The position numbers and the translations under genes were made by a program. A stretch of 7,408 bases of DNA, taken from Micavibrio_B sp048498395. GTDB taxonomy: Bacteria; Pseudomonadota; Alphaproteobacteria; Micavibrionales; Micavibrionaceae. Under the pieces are notes generated by a model. The model saw nothing but the letters and a program-made list of their open reading frames with translations, had not been told where the DNA came from and searched no databases. Location: assembly GCA_048498395.1 (NCBI GenBank), contig JBEHYB010000095.1, positions 1 through 7,408 on the forward strand, given 5' to 3'. This document shows, one piece after another, positions 1 to 6,915 of this stretch; position 1 is the stretch's first letter, and each line of letters opens with the position of its first letter.

Positions 1-2387
1 GAGGCAAGACGGATAGCTGTCATCGCGCCGTCCACGCCTGATAATTTCCCGCTATCGACCTGCGACTGTAAAAGCGAAGCCGCGCGCGGCAAAAGATCGG
101 CATCAACAAGACGGTCGGCGAGCTGGCGCGCGATTTTCTCGCCGCCCTGCCCCTGCGGCACAAGGTTTGAAAATTCATTATAGAGGCTCACGGCATCGAC
201 AGGATTGATATCCTTGATGCGGTTCGGCTCGAACAGACTATTGAAAGTCGATGCCATCTCGGCGTTTATCTTTTTGCTCTGATCCGAGCCCGGCGATAAA
301 TTCGCGGCCTGCCGCAGCATCAGCAATCCCTTGATCGGATCGTTATTGGCGATATAGACCTGACCGAGCTTGTAATTGATGGATGTTTCAAGTTCATCCC
401 CGCGCCATGCATAACGCAAGCCTTCGAGACGATCGATCGCCTCATCCGGCTTGATTTCCTTTTTATCCAATTGCAACGTCGTGAGCGCGAGGCCGGCTTT
501 CGCACGGTAAAGATCGTCCCTGCCGTCTTTAAGCGCCGTCCAGAGTTTCTCGGTCTCGGCTGTATTGCCCTGCTGGCGCGCAGACTCGCCGCGCATGTAA
601 TCGAGCGCGGCCTGATAAGGAAGGATCATGTCTTTCGTATTCGCCATATCCATCAGCGCTTGCGCTTTCTTCAAGTCACCGTCGCGCAGCGCGACTTCGG
701 CCAGCGCCAGCGCCATCGGAATTTTAACCTGATCGGGATATTGCGACAGGTTGGAAAAATCGGCAGGCAGCGTATCGGCGGCCTGTTTCCAGTCCTCGAG
801 CCCTGCAAGAACATAGGCTTTCCAGAGCGGTATTTCGGATAAGTCCTTGAGCGGCTCGCTTGAAAAATCACGCAGTGCGCGCTCGTTCTCGCCGCCAAGT
901 GTCGCCGCCGCGCCATGCAACGCCGTAAACTCAGGCGTCGTCGATAGATCGGGTACGAACTGGCTCGCAAGATCGAGATACCCCATCGCTTCGGGACCGC
1001 GCGCATTGGCAAGCTCCATCTTGGCGAGCGTCAGGAGGTCCTGCGCCTTGCCCTGATCCGTTTTATCATTGAGCCCCGACATTAAAATACGGCGGTTCTG
1101 TTCTGCCGCTTCCGGATCGCCCATCTTCCATTGATCGAAACGAAAAATCTTCGGCGAAGCGGCCGCGGATGCTTTTTCAGCCGGCGCTGCCCCCGGTGCC
1201 GTCGTCGCATCGGATTTTTCAGGCGCGGGAGGTGCTTTCAAAGATAAAGTATCGCGCTCGGGCGAAACGGAAATGCCGCCGCCAGAACTGATTTCAATAC
1301 CTTTGTCGGTTTTCTTGACCGAGAGATCGTCGATTTTACTTTCAATCGCAAGACCGGCGAGCGATTGCAGGGTGCCGAATTCAGCGTAGTCATGCACATT
1401 GCCGCTGTAGAATTTTGCGAGATCGACGGTCGCGACCTTGAGCGTATCGCCCGCCACCGGATCGGCCAGCTCGATCACACGGCGCGCGCTCGGCACCGGC
1501 CATAACAGCGAAGATTTCTTACTCGCCGCATCGGCGACTTGGCTAAATTCCGTCTGCGCCGCGCCGGGCGGAATATTGTCCGAAATAATTTTCCACACCA
1601 GCCCGCCGCCTTCAACATGGAACGGCTTGTCATTCGGCAAGGCGACACGAAACGCCGTCGCCTCTTTCAAAGGAATGCGTTCGAACGTGCCGAATTTTTT
1701 TGCGTCACCGCCCATGATCTGCGGCGCGAGCGGATAATCAGGCACATCAATAACGATCCATAGATTTCCAAAGCGCTTGAATACAGAGAGGCCCACGACT
1801 TCAGTCGACGTAACCTGAATGACGGTCGGCGTATCGGCCGTGCCCGGGTTTTCTTTCGGTTCGGCAATCGCCGCCTTGGCGACAGGCTCGACCTTCACAT
1901 TCTCAAGCTTGATAGGTTTCTCTTTTTTGGAGAGCGCCGTTAAATCAGTAACAGCTTTTTTCGTGGCAGCATCAGCGGCCATATCGGCGGGTTTCGCATC
2001 AGGCTTCTTCGCAGGTACTGCCGCGCCATCCACCTTGCCGCGAATATCGACGATGACCTTGTTGCCGATTTCGAAATGGCGCACTTCCTGACCGGCGATA
2101 AATCCGATCACGGCCGTTTTGGCATCGGGCGTTGCATAAGATGTCACGCGCGGCAATCCGGTCGGGGCCTGACCCTCGACTGAAAATTTTGCGGCTGACT
2201 GGAATTTCAAAGTGAGGGATGACCCGGTCTGGTCGGTGACATAGGACGGCGCTTTCGGCCATTCAAACACGATACGGGTGTAGTCATCCTTGGCGCTCGC
2301 ACGGACATTGACGGCATCATCCGCGAAAGCGGGGAATGCGACTGTCAGCACTGTAAAAAACCACAGGAGAAAACGGATTCGGACCAT
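1..2387 (-). CDS. Exported protein with AMIN-like domains and TPR-like repeats (3' end outside window)
   Basis: The frame is open without a stop from the ATG at 2387 to the left edge, giving 795 complete codons with the C-terminus missing. Residues 1-22 look like a Sec signal peptide: a basic MVRIR start, a hydrophobic core and AFA before DD. Residues 26-112 resemble an AMIN-type beta domain (RIVFEWP, then SLTLKF). A Lys/Ala-rich linker follows, then a second beta-rich segment at about 180-270 (LWIVIDVPDYP), a Pro/Ala linker at about 380-410, and a long helical region from about 414 with TPR-like pairs such as AKMELANARGPEAMGYLDLA. AMIN domains usually target periplasmic proteins to the envelope, and TPRs bind proteins, so I infer a periplasmic scaffold. 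It follows cheZ by 47 bases and is probably co-transcribed. An in-frame TAA at 2391-2393 means the start cannot lie further upstream. The exact function is unknown. Domain calls are by eye. Confidence 0.85.
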   Translation of the reverse strand, partial: MVRIRFLLWFFTVLTVAFPAFADDAVNVRASAKDDYTRIVFEWPKAPSYVTDQTGSSLTLKFQSAAKFSVEGQAPTGLPRVTSYATPDAKTAVIGFIAGQEVRHFEIGNKVIVDIRGKVDGAAVPAKKPDAKPADMAADAATKKAVTDLTALSKKEKPIKLENVKVEPVAKAAIAEPKENPGTADTPTVIQVTSTEVVGLSVFKRFGNLWIVIDVPDYPLAPQIMGGDAKKFGTFERIPLKEATAFRVALPNDKPFHVEGGGLVWKIISDNIPPGAAQTEFSQVADAASKKSSLLWPVPSARRVIELADPVAGDTLKVATVDLAKFYSGNVHDYAEFGTLQSLAGLAIESKIDDLSVKKTDKGIEISSGGGISVSPERDTLSLKAPPAPEKSDATTAPGAAPAEKASAAASPKIFRFDQWKMGDPEAAEQNRRILMSGLNDKTDQGKAQDLLTLAKMELANARGPEAMGYLDLASQFVPDLSTTPEFTALHGAAATLGGENERALRDFSSEPLKDLSEIPLWKAYVLAGLEDWKQAADTLPADFSNLSQYPDQVKIPMALALAEVALRDGDLKKAQALMDMANTKDMILPYQAALDYMRGESARQQGNTAETEKLWTALKDGRDDLYRAKAGLALTTLQLDKKEIKPDEAIDRLEGLRYAWRGDELETSINYKLGQVYIANNDPIKGLLMLRQAANLSPGSDQSKKINAEMASTFNSLFEPNRIKDINPVDAVSLYNEFSNLVPQGQGGEKIARQLADRLVDADLLPRAASLLQSQVDSGKLSGVDGAMTAIRLA

Positions 2388-2390
2388 GGC

Positions 2391-2415
2391 TTAAACTGCC
2401 ATAGCCCGCGCCCTT
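2391..2415 (-). promoter_or_regulatory. Three-codon mini-ORF with ribosome binding site before the AMIN/TPR gene
   Basis: On the minus strand AAGGG (2415-2411) lies 8 bases before an ATG at 2402, which reads ATG GCA GTT TAA. One codon later, in the same frame, comes the ATG at 2387 that opens the large gene. The Shine-Dalgarno-like sequence is well spaced for the mini-ORF but too far from the main ATG, which has no good site of its own. Translation of the large gene may therefore depend on reinitiation after the mini-ORF. Alternatively, the TAA is a mutation or base error in what was once the true start region. Confidence 0.45.
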
Positions 2416-2434
2416 GAACAAGTCAGATATGGAA

Positions 2435-3061
2435 TTAGAACAGATCTGCCAGCAACTTATCGATGTCGGCTTGCGAGACGGCCTTGTCGGGCATCTGGGG
2501 TCCGTTTTTGAGACGCTCGTCCCCGACCCTTGTATCGTCGTCTTCACTGGTATGGGGCAGGCCCGGAATTTTCTCGGCAAGAATTTTCAGCAACGCGCCG
2601 ACCTTTTCCTCGATGGATTTGAGGTTCTTGGTCACCTTGCTGATACGCTGGCCGGTAATATCCTGGAACGAACAGGCTTCGAGAATTTTCGTGACTTCAT
2701 TGAGCATGAAATCCTTCTGCGCAGGAGCCAGTTTTTCGGCTTCGGCAGTAATATTATCACAACCGTCCATGATGACACCGGTCGCGGCTTCGGTCGCCGC
2801 AATAACCGCATCAAGCTCGCCGGCGGCATTCGGGATATGTTTGAAAGATACGTCACCGACCTTGGTTGCGCTGATTTCCTGGCGTGTTTCCTCAATCAGG
2901 TCCTGCAAAGCGCGTACTTCGTTATAAAGCTTCTCGCGAGACAGGTCTTCCTGGGCTTCGACGCGCTCAAGAACGGAATTGATCAGCTGGACGACTTTAT
3001 CGCGGCCAATGCCGTGTTCTTCCGCCAGCTCTTTTGTATTTAATGTCGTAGGTTGAGTCAT
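2435..3061 (-). CDS. cheZ: Protein phosphatase CheZ
   Basis: CheZ removes the phosphate from CheY-P and so ends the signal to the flagellar motor. It acts in the cytoplasm as a dimer built on a long four-helix bundle. The 208-residue product has the active-site motif FQDITGQR, in which Asp134 and Gln138 correspond to catalytic Asp143 and Gln147 of the E. coli enzyme. The body is almost entirely helical. A variable Asp/Pro-rich linker (about 165-192) leads to the C-terminal peptide SQADIDKLLADLF (196-208), equivalent to the CheY-docking helix of enteric CheZ. The ATG at 3061 has AAAGGGA upstream at a reasonable distance, and the gene ends in TAA. It lies 23 bases after cheY, so the regulator and its phosphatase are almost certainly one transcript. 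Confidence 0.95.
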   Translation of the reverse strand: MTQPTTLNTKELAEEHGIGRDKVVQLINSVLERVEAQEDLSREKLYNEVRALQDLIEETRQEISATKVGDVSFKHIPNAAGELDAVIAATEAATGVIMDGCDNITAEAEKLAPAQKDFMLNEVTKILEACSFQDITGQRISKVTKNLKSIEEKVGALLKILAEKIPGLPHTSEDDDTRVGDERLKNGPQMPDKAVSQADIDKLLADLF

Positions 3062-3084
3062 CCCCGTGTTCCCTTTTTTAGATC

Positions 3085-3471
3085 CTAGAAGTCGCCAAGA
3101 ACGGCAGCCATCTTGCCCTTGAGTGTGTCGGCATTGAATGGTTTGACGATATAGTTATTGACACCTGCCTGTTTGGCGGCAATGACGTTTTCAGTCTTGC
3201 TTTCAGCAGTAATCATGATGAAAGGCACGTCCTTGTTCTGCGTGCCTGTGCGAATGCTTTTCAGCAGCTCAAGGCCGGACATCGGCTCCATGTTCCAGTC
3301 TGAAATAATCAGCCCGTATTGTTTTGTCTTGAACATATCGAGCGCCATCGATCCGTCGGTCGCCTCGTCGACATTGGCAAATCCCAATTGTTTGAGAAGA
3401 TTGCTGATGATACGCAACATCGTTTTGTAATCATCAACGATCAGCACGTTCATGTTCTTATCTACGCTCAT
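3085..3471 (-). CDS. cheY: Chemotaxis response regulator CheY
   Basis: This is a single receiver domain of 128 residues with no output domain, the usual size of CheY. All signature residues are present: acidic pair Asp13-Asp14, phospho-acceptor Asp58 in ISDWNMEPMSG, the switch Thr88 in MITAE, Tyr107 as the aromatic switch residue and Lys110 in VKPF. Trp59 directly after the acceptor matches enteric CheY. When phosphorylated by a CheA kinase (not in this window) it should bind the FliM N-terminal peptide and change motor rotation. The ATG at 3471 has a clear AGGAG eight bases upstream. A 134-base AT-rich gap separates it from the MotE-family gene, so cheY and cheZ may have their own promoter as well as readthrough. 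Some alphaproteobacteria have several CheY copies, so which one this is cannot be told. Confidence 0.95.
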   Translation of the reverse strand: MSVDKNMNVLIVDDYKTMLRIISNLLKQLGFANVDEATDGSMALDMFKTKQYGLIISDWNMEPMSGLELLKSIRTGTQNKDVPFIMITAESKTENVIAAKQAGVNNYIVKPFNADTLKGKMAAVLGDF

Positions 3472-3497
3472 CTAAATATCTCCTATAAATTATATAT

Positions 3498-3519
3498 GGC
3501 CGGTGGGCGAAAGACGGCC
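3498..3519 (-). promoter_or_regulatory. Inverted repeat in the cheY leader
   Basis: GGCCG (3498-3502) and CGGCC (3515-3519) form a five-pair all-GC stem with a 12-base loop, in an otherwise AT-rich leader about 27 bases before the cheY start. It could be an operator half-site pair or an RNA hairpin placed before the AGGAG site. There is no U-run after it, so it does not look like a terminator. The assignment is tentative. Confidence 0.25.
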
Positions 3520-3568
3520 GACTGAATAGCGTCCTCAGTATGCAACGCAAAAATTAACAAAATCCTAC

Positions 3569-3583
3569 GCTTAAAAAATAAGC
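3569..3583 (-). terminator. Weak hairpin after the MotE-family gene
   Basis: GCTTA-TTTTT-TAAGC on the minus strand forms a five-pair stem about 23 bases after the MotE-family stop, followed by a T-rich stretch (GATTTTG, then AATTTTT). The stem is AT-rich and short, so it would be at most a weak attenuator between that gene and cheY. It could equally be chance in AT-rich DNA. Confidence 0.2.
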
Positions 3584-3605
3584 TTACAAAGGGGAAATAT
3601 GCGGC

Positions 3606-4484
3606 CTAACGAACGGCTGATTCTGGTAAAGCCGGGGGTTTCATCGGGTCGCCGAAGCCGGTCGGCGTGTTGGACGAGCTTGGCAGCTTGTTCTGTTCTG
3701 ACAGGAAAAGTGTCAAACTACGGGCTTTTTCAGGGTTCATCACGGCGATAATCGGGGAAACCTTACGTTCCGACATTTTAGTAACCACTGATAAAAGAAC
3801 ATCCATATCAAGCTGGTCGAATATACGCGCCGCGTCCTTCGGCTTCATACCTTCGTATATTTTGACCAGGCGGTCTGTATTGGCAGCATCATCGGCGCTC
3901 TGTTTTTTCAGCAATGATTGAATCTCGTTCTTGATCGAGCTCAATTCCTCGACCTTCTTGTTGACCTCTTCCGTCCCTGCCTTGAGCAAGGCCTCGCGCT
4001 GTTCGAGCTCTTTCTCTTTCGTCTCTATCAACTGACGGCGCGCCATCAGATCGTCATAAACTTCCTTGCGCACGGCGGAGTTGTCGAAATCGGTTTCTGA
4101 ATCCGCCCAGTCTTTTTTCTCGTTGGTGGCCGATGTCGACGGCAATTTGATCGCGTCCGCGGTCGATGGAGGTTTTTCTTTTGAAATATCTTCAGGCAAC
4201 GCCTTCTCGCCCGCTTCATCGAGCGGCTCTTTCGGCGGGATCGCGCCGTTCGCATCCTTCACTCCGACTTTTGCGGGGTCAGCCGGCAGGTCTGGCACCT
4301 TGCTGTCTGTTTTAGCAGCTGTTTTCGCATCGACAGGCTTGTCCTGCGCATAAGCCGCGCCGCTCATATGCTTGATCTCCATAAACGTATCGCCGACGCG
4401 CACCATGAAGGTCAGCGAGGCAACGGCAACCAGAACGGGAAGCAGGCGGAGCCGCTTCATCAATCTCTCAAGAAATTCGCTCAT
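3606..4484 (-). CDS. MotE family flagellar protein (membrane anchor, coiled coil, MgtE_N/FliG-like domain)
   Basis: This 292-residue protein has a short basic N-terminus, a hydrophobic segment at about 14-29, and an AYAQ sequence at 44-47 that might be a signal-peptidase site. A disordered Lys/Asp/Pro/Ala-rich stretch spans about 47-135, and a charged coiled coil about 139-198. A conserved helical domain follows at about 204-266, containing YEGMKPKDAARIFDQLD and MNPEKARSLT. This C-terminal domain is typical of the MotE family and is related to the MgtE N-terminal and FliG middle folds. In Sinorhizobium meliloti MotE is a periplasmic chaperone for MotC, and Borrelia FlbB has a similar layout and builds a periplasmic collar. 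I infer a stator or motor accessory role here. Its ATG overlaps the stop of the preceding gene by four bases, and AAAGG lies nine bases upstream. Strict orthology with S. meliloti MotE is not claimed. Confidence 0.85.
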   Translation of the reverse strand: MSEFLERLMKRLRLLPVLVAVASLTFMVRVGDTFMEIKHMSGAAYAQDKPVDAKTAAKTDSKVPDLPADPAKVGVKDANGAIPPKEPLDEAGEKALPEDISKEKPPSTADAIKLPSTSATNEKKDWADSETDFDNSAVRKEVYDDLMARRQLIETKEKELEQREALLKAGTEEVNKKVEELSSIKNEIQSLLKKQSADDAANTDRLVKIYEGMKPKDAARIFDQLDMDVLLSVVTKMSERKVSPIIAVMNPEKARSLTLFLSEQNKLPSSSNTPTGFGDPMKPPALPESAVR

Positions 4485-5047
4485 TTAGGATCGCCTTTGC
4501 CTTTGCGGCGCAGCGCCGCTGCCAGTTGTTTTTCCGACTGGGTCAAAAGACCGTCATCATCGGACATGTCATCATCGTCATCGCTTCTGAAATCCGGATC
4601 GCGGATCGAGAAGAAAGATTTCGGCGCGCTTCCCGGTTCAGGCTTGCGCTCGGCGGTCAGCACCGGCGGCTTGCCGCCCGGATAGACAAGATTGACGGCG
4701 CGTTCGCCCATCTGGTCGGAGAGTTCACGGTTTTTGGTCGCGAGACCTTCAAGGCGCGTCGCCAGGCTGTTGCCCGACTGGGTGATGATCTGCAGTTCGT
4801 CTGACAGGCCCGTCGCGCGATCGACAAGCTTGCGCAGCTCGTCGCTCGACTCCTTGGCGATCTCGTCGAGCGTCGTAATGCCTTCCTGCGCGCGGGTAAT
4901 CTGCGACGAGAGATCGCGGATCAGTCTTTCCATGTCCGAACGGTTCGAGCGAAAAACATCAAGATGGCGCGACAGGCGCACCGCATAAAAGATGGTGGCC
5001 GCCAGCAGCACGATAATAAGAATGTCCATTACTAAACTCAGTGGCAT
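4481..5047 (-). CDS. DUF6468-like single-span membrane protein with coiled coil
   Basis: The product is 188 residues when started at ATG 5047. A GTG twelve bases upstream (5059) is possible but abuts the AAAGG ribosome site, whereas ATG 5047 is about 11 bases from it, so I prefer the ATG. Residues 5-23 form one membrane span (MDILIIVLLAATIFYAV). A long helical, probably coiled-coil region spans about 33-115 and carries ITTLDEIAKESSDELRKLVDRA. After a Pro/Lys linker come an acidic patch (DDDDD-MS-DDD, about 156-165) and a conserved-looking basic tail with LTQSEKQLAAALRRK. It matches what I recall of the alphaproteobacterial DUF6468 family, found next to fliM. It sits 28 bases after fliM and overlaps the MotE-family start through ATGA (4481-4484), which suggests coupled translation and a shared role at the motor. 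Its molecular function is unknown. Confidence 0.82.
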   Translation of the reverse strand: MPLSLVMDILIIVLLAATIFYAVRLSRHLDVFRSNRSDMERLIRDLSSQITRAQEGITTLDEIAKESSDELRKLVDRATGLSDELQIITQSGNSLATRLEGLATKNRELSDQMGERAVNLVYPGGKPPVLTAERKPEPGSAPKSFFSIRDPDFRSDDDDDMSDDDGLLTQSEKQLAAALRRKGKGDPK

Positions 5048-5075
5048 GTTCGCAGGCACCCTTTAAAAATATGAT

Positions 5076-6164
5076 CTATTCCTGAACCGGCGGAATATAG
5101 CGTTCGATTTTGACGGCGATATTGCCTTCTTTCTGTCCCATCGGCCCGTTGAACATCGGGAAATCGCCGCAGCGCATTTCCACCTTGTCCGTCGGTTTCG
5201 TATTGAACATCACGATCGTCCCTTTTTCCCAGCCGAGCATTTCGCCGAGCGAGACCGTGCGTTCGCCAAGAACAGCCTGCAAGGCCACGTCCGTTTGATA
5301 AAGTTCGTTGGTCAAGTGCGTTTCCCAGATGGAGTCGCGACCGAATTTTTCCCCCATGAACATCTGCAGGAGCAGTTCACGAATAGGCTCGAGGGTCGCA
5401 TAAGGAATAAGAATTTCAATGCGCCCGCCGCGATCGCCCATATCGACGCGCATGCGAACGAGAACACAGGCGTTCCCGGATTGCGTGATCGCCGCGAAAC
5501 GCGGGTTGGTTTCCATGCGGTCCAGATTGAACGTCACCGGCGACAACGGATCGAACGCCGAAGACATATCGGACAACGTCACGTTGAGCATACGCTCGAC
5601 AAGCCTTGATTCAATCGTCGTATAGGGACGGCCTTCGACGCGGATCGACGGCGTGCCTTTACGGCCACCGAGGAGAACGTCGACGACGGAATAGATCAAC
5701 GCACTATCGACAACGAGCAAACCAGTATTGTCCCACTCGGAAGCCTTGAAGACCGAAAGCATGGCGGGGAGCGGAATTGAATTGAGGTAATCGCCGAAAC
5801 GCACGGTGGAAATCTGGTCGAGGGAAACCTCGACGTTATCGGAGGTCAGGTTTCTGAGCGAGGTCGACATCAAACGCACGAGACGGTCGAACACGATGTC
5901 GAGCATCGGCAGGCGTTCGTAATTGACAAGGGCGGCGTTGACGAGCGCCATCACGCCCGATGTGTCGCCGCCGGAGCCGGCATCGTCAAAGCCAAGCAGG
6001 GAGTCGATTTCGGACTGGTTGAGAATTCTTGTATTTTCTTCGGGAGCGGCAGCTCCACCCTCGGCAGGAGCATCGGCGGCCATGGATTCCCATTCGGCCA
6101 TCATCCGACGCTCTTCTTCACTCATCTCTTCTTGCTTGGCATCCTGGGTTGGCGCGTCAGCCAT
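5076..6164 (-). CDS. fliM: Flagellar motor switch protein FliM
   Basis: FliM is the C-ring subunit that receives CheY-P and passes the switch signal to FliG. The 362-residue product has an acidic, Met/Ala-rich N-terminal extension of about 45 residues (including MSEEERRMMAEWESMA), longer than in enteric FliM but usual in alphaproteobacteria. The CheY-binding peptide ILNQSEIDSLLGFD follows at 47-60. The middle CheC-like domain (about 75-275) contains GLLVVDSALIYSVVD and the loop GGRKG (166-170), the counterpart of the GG motif that contacts FliG. The C-terminal SpoA/FliN-like domain covers about 285-355 (VALQAVLGERTVSLGEML). The ATG at 6164 has AAAGGA upstream. No fliN follows it directly. It lies 97 bases after fliL in the same direction and 28 bases before the DUF6468-like gene. 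Confidence 0.97.
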   Translation of the reverse strand: MADAPTQDAKQEEMSEEERRMMAEWESMAADAPAEGGAAAPEENTRILNQSEIDSLLGFDDAGSGGDTSGVMALVNAALVNYERLPMLDIVFDRLVRLMSTSLRNLTSDNVEVSLDQISTVRFGDYLNSIPLPAMLSVFKASEWDNTGLLVVDSALIYSVVDVLLGGRKGTPSIRVEGRPYTTIESRLVERMLNVTLSDMSSAFDPLSPVTFNLDRMETNPRFAAITQSGNACVLVRMRVDMGDRGGRIEILIPYATLEPIRELLLQMFMGEKFGRDSIWETHLTNELYQTDVALQAVLGERTVSLGEMLGWEKGTIVMFNTKPTDKVEMRCGDFPMFNGPMGQKEGNIAVKIERYIPPVQE

Positions 6165-6261
6165 CAGGGCAATCCTTTCCGGTATCCTTTAGATATTCTT
6201 ATTTCTCAAAGCCTTGCTTTCAAGTATCGGGCCAATTGGATAAGAATTTTTCTTGCTTGAC
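6165..6261 (-). repeat. Inverted repeat in the fliL-fliM spacer
   Basis: ATTCTTAT (6195-6202) and its reverse complement ATAAGAAT (6240-6247) flank a 37-base segment that contains a smaller hairpin, CTTG-CTTT-CAAG (6213-6224). The spacer is AT-rich and longer than the other gene gaps in this operon. It could be an RNA structure that sets the fliL:fliM expression ratio or an internal promoter region. No convincing -35/-10 pair or terminator U-run was seen. Confidence 0.25.
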
Positions 6262-6849
6262 TTATTGTATCAGAATTTCCTGAAAAAGGACATCTTTGAC
6301 CTGTATCGGGGCCGCCGCCTGGTTGACGCGGGAAAGAAGCTCCATTTGCAGTCGGTAGATACCTTTCGAACCCCTTAAGTCCTGAAGCCGCAATTCGCGC
6401 AGATAGGTCTGGAACTGGTCCACCACGCGCGGCAGGACTTTCTCGACCGCTGCCTGGTCGGCGGCGTTGGCAAGCTCCAGCTGGATAGAAAGACGCAGGT
6501 AACGCTGCTCGCCGTTATCGCTGTTCAGGTTGACGATCAGATCAGGGATTTTGAGGAAAGCTACGCCCGGCGCGCCCTCGCCTTCCTTGCCTTCATGTTC
6601 GCCGCCTTCGGCTTTTTTCTCTTCCCCGCCGGCTTCTTTACCCGCTTCGGCAGCAGGTTTCTTGCCGAGGATCTTGTCGAGTGCGCCCGTGAAATAGGCC
6701 GCGGCTCCGCCGCCGAGCAACAGGATGACCGGCACAAGTATAATAATGAGCTTTTTCTTGCCGCCCTTTTTCTCGCCGTCGTCAATCGGCGTAACTTCCT
6801 CGCCGCCTTCTGCCGCCGGTTGAATCTCTTTGCCTTTGGTGTCTGCCAT
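6262..6849 (-). CDS. fliL: Flagellar basal body-associated protein FliL
   Basis: FliL is an inner-membrane protein that surrounds and supports the MotAB stator units at the basal body. The 195-residue product has a charged cytoplasmic N-terminus, a poly-basic stop (GGKKK) and one membrane span at about 34-53 (IIILVPVILLLGGGAAAYF). A low-complexity Lys/Glu/Gly linker (about 62-93) follows, then the conserved periplasmic FliL domain at about 96-195. That domain includes FLKIPDLIVNLNS, RYLRLSIQLEL and the family-typical end KDVLFQEILIQ. The ATG at 6849 has AGGA five bases upstream and the gene ends in TAA. It is the first gene of the leftward operon and is transcribed divergently from flgF, an order I also recall from Caulobacter. 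Confidence 0.95.
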   Translation of the reverse strand: MADTKGKEIQPAAEGGEEVTPIDDGEKKGGKKKLIIILVPVILLLGGGAAAYFTGALDKILGKKPAAEAGKEAGGEEKKAEGGEHEGKEGEGAPGVAFLKIPDLIVNLNSDNGEQRYLRLSIQLELANAADQAAVEKVLPRVVDQFQTYLRELRLQDLRGSKGIYRLQMELLSRVNQAAAPIQVKDVLFQEILIQ

Positions 6850-6883
6850 GAAAATCCTGCTATTTGCTGGGAAGTAGAGAGAA

Positions 6884-6893
6884 GAATCGATTC
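6884..6893. promoter_or_regulatory. Paired GANTC sites in a perfect palindrome
   Basis: GAATCGATTC is a 10-base palindrome made of two adjacent GANTC sites. GANTC is the methylation target of CcrM, which together with GcrA controls cell-cycle promoters in many alphaproteobacteria. The pair lies about 35 bases before the fliL start and next to the candidate CtrA box. Whether this organism has CcrM cannot be seen from the window. Confidence 0.4.
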
Positions 6894-6900
6894 ATGCATT

Positions 6901-6915
6901 CTAACTCTTTGTTAA
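6901..6915 (-). promoter_or_regulatory. Candidate CtrA box upstream of fliL
   Basis: The minus strand reads TTAA-CAAAGAG-TTAG, one mismatch from the CtrA consensus TTAA-N7-TTAA. It lies about 52 bases before the fliL start, where it could overlap a -35 region. CtrA activates early flagellar genes in several alphaproteobacteria. The motif is short and AT-rich, so a chance match is possible, and no clear -10 element was identified. Confidence 0.4.

Noticed and set aside
2414..3043. Long plus-strand open frame of 209 codons opposite cheZ
   Set aside because: It is the antisense shadow of cheZ, which has clear family motifs. The shadow protein resembles no family I know and has no fitting context.
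3488..3496. Perfect TATAAT on the minus strand as a -10 box for cheY
   Set aside because: It ends only about 20 bases before the ATG, so transcription would begin inside the ribosome site, and no TTGACA-like -35 lies 16-18 bases upstream.
5048..5059. GTG at 5059 as the start of the DUF6468-like gene
   Set aside because: The AAAGG site directly abuts this GTG with no spacing. The ATG at 5047 is correctly spaced.
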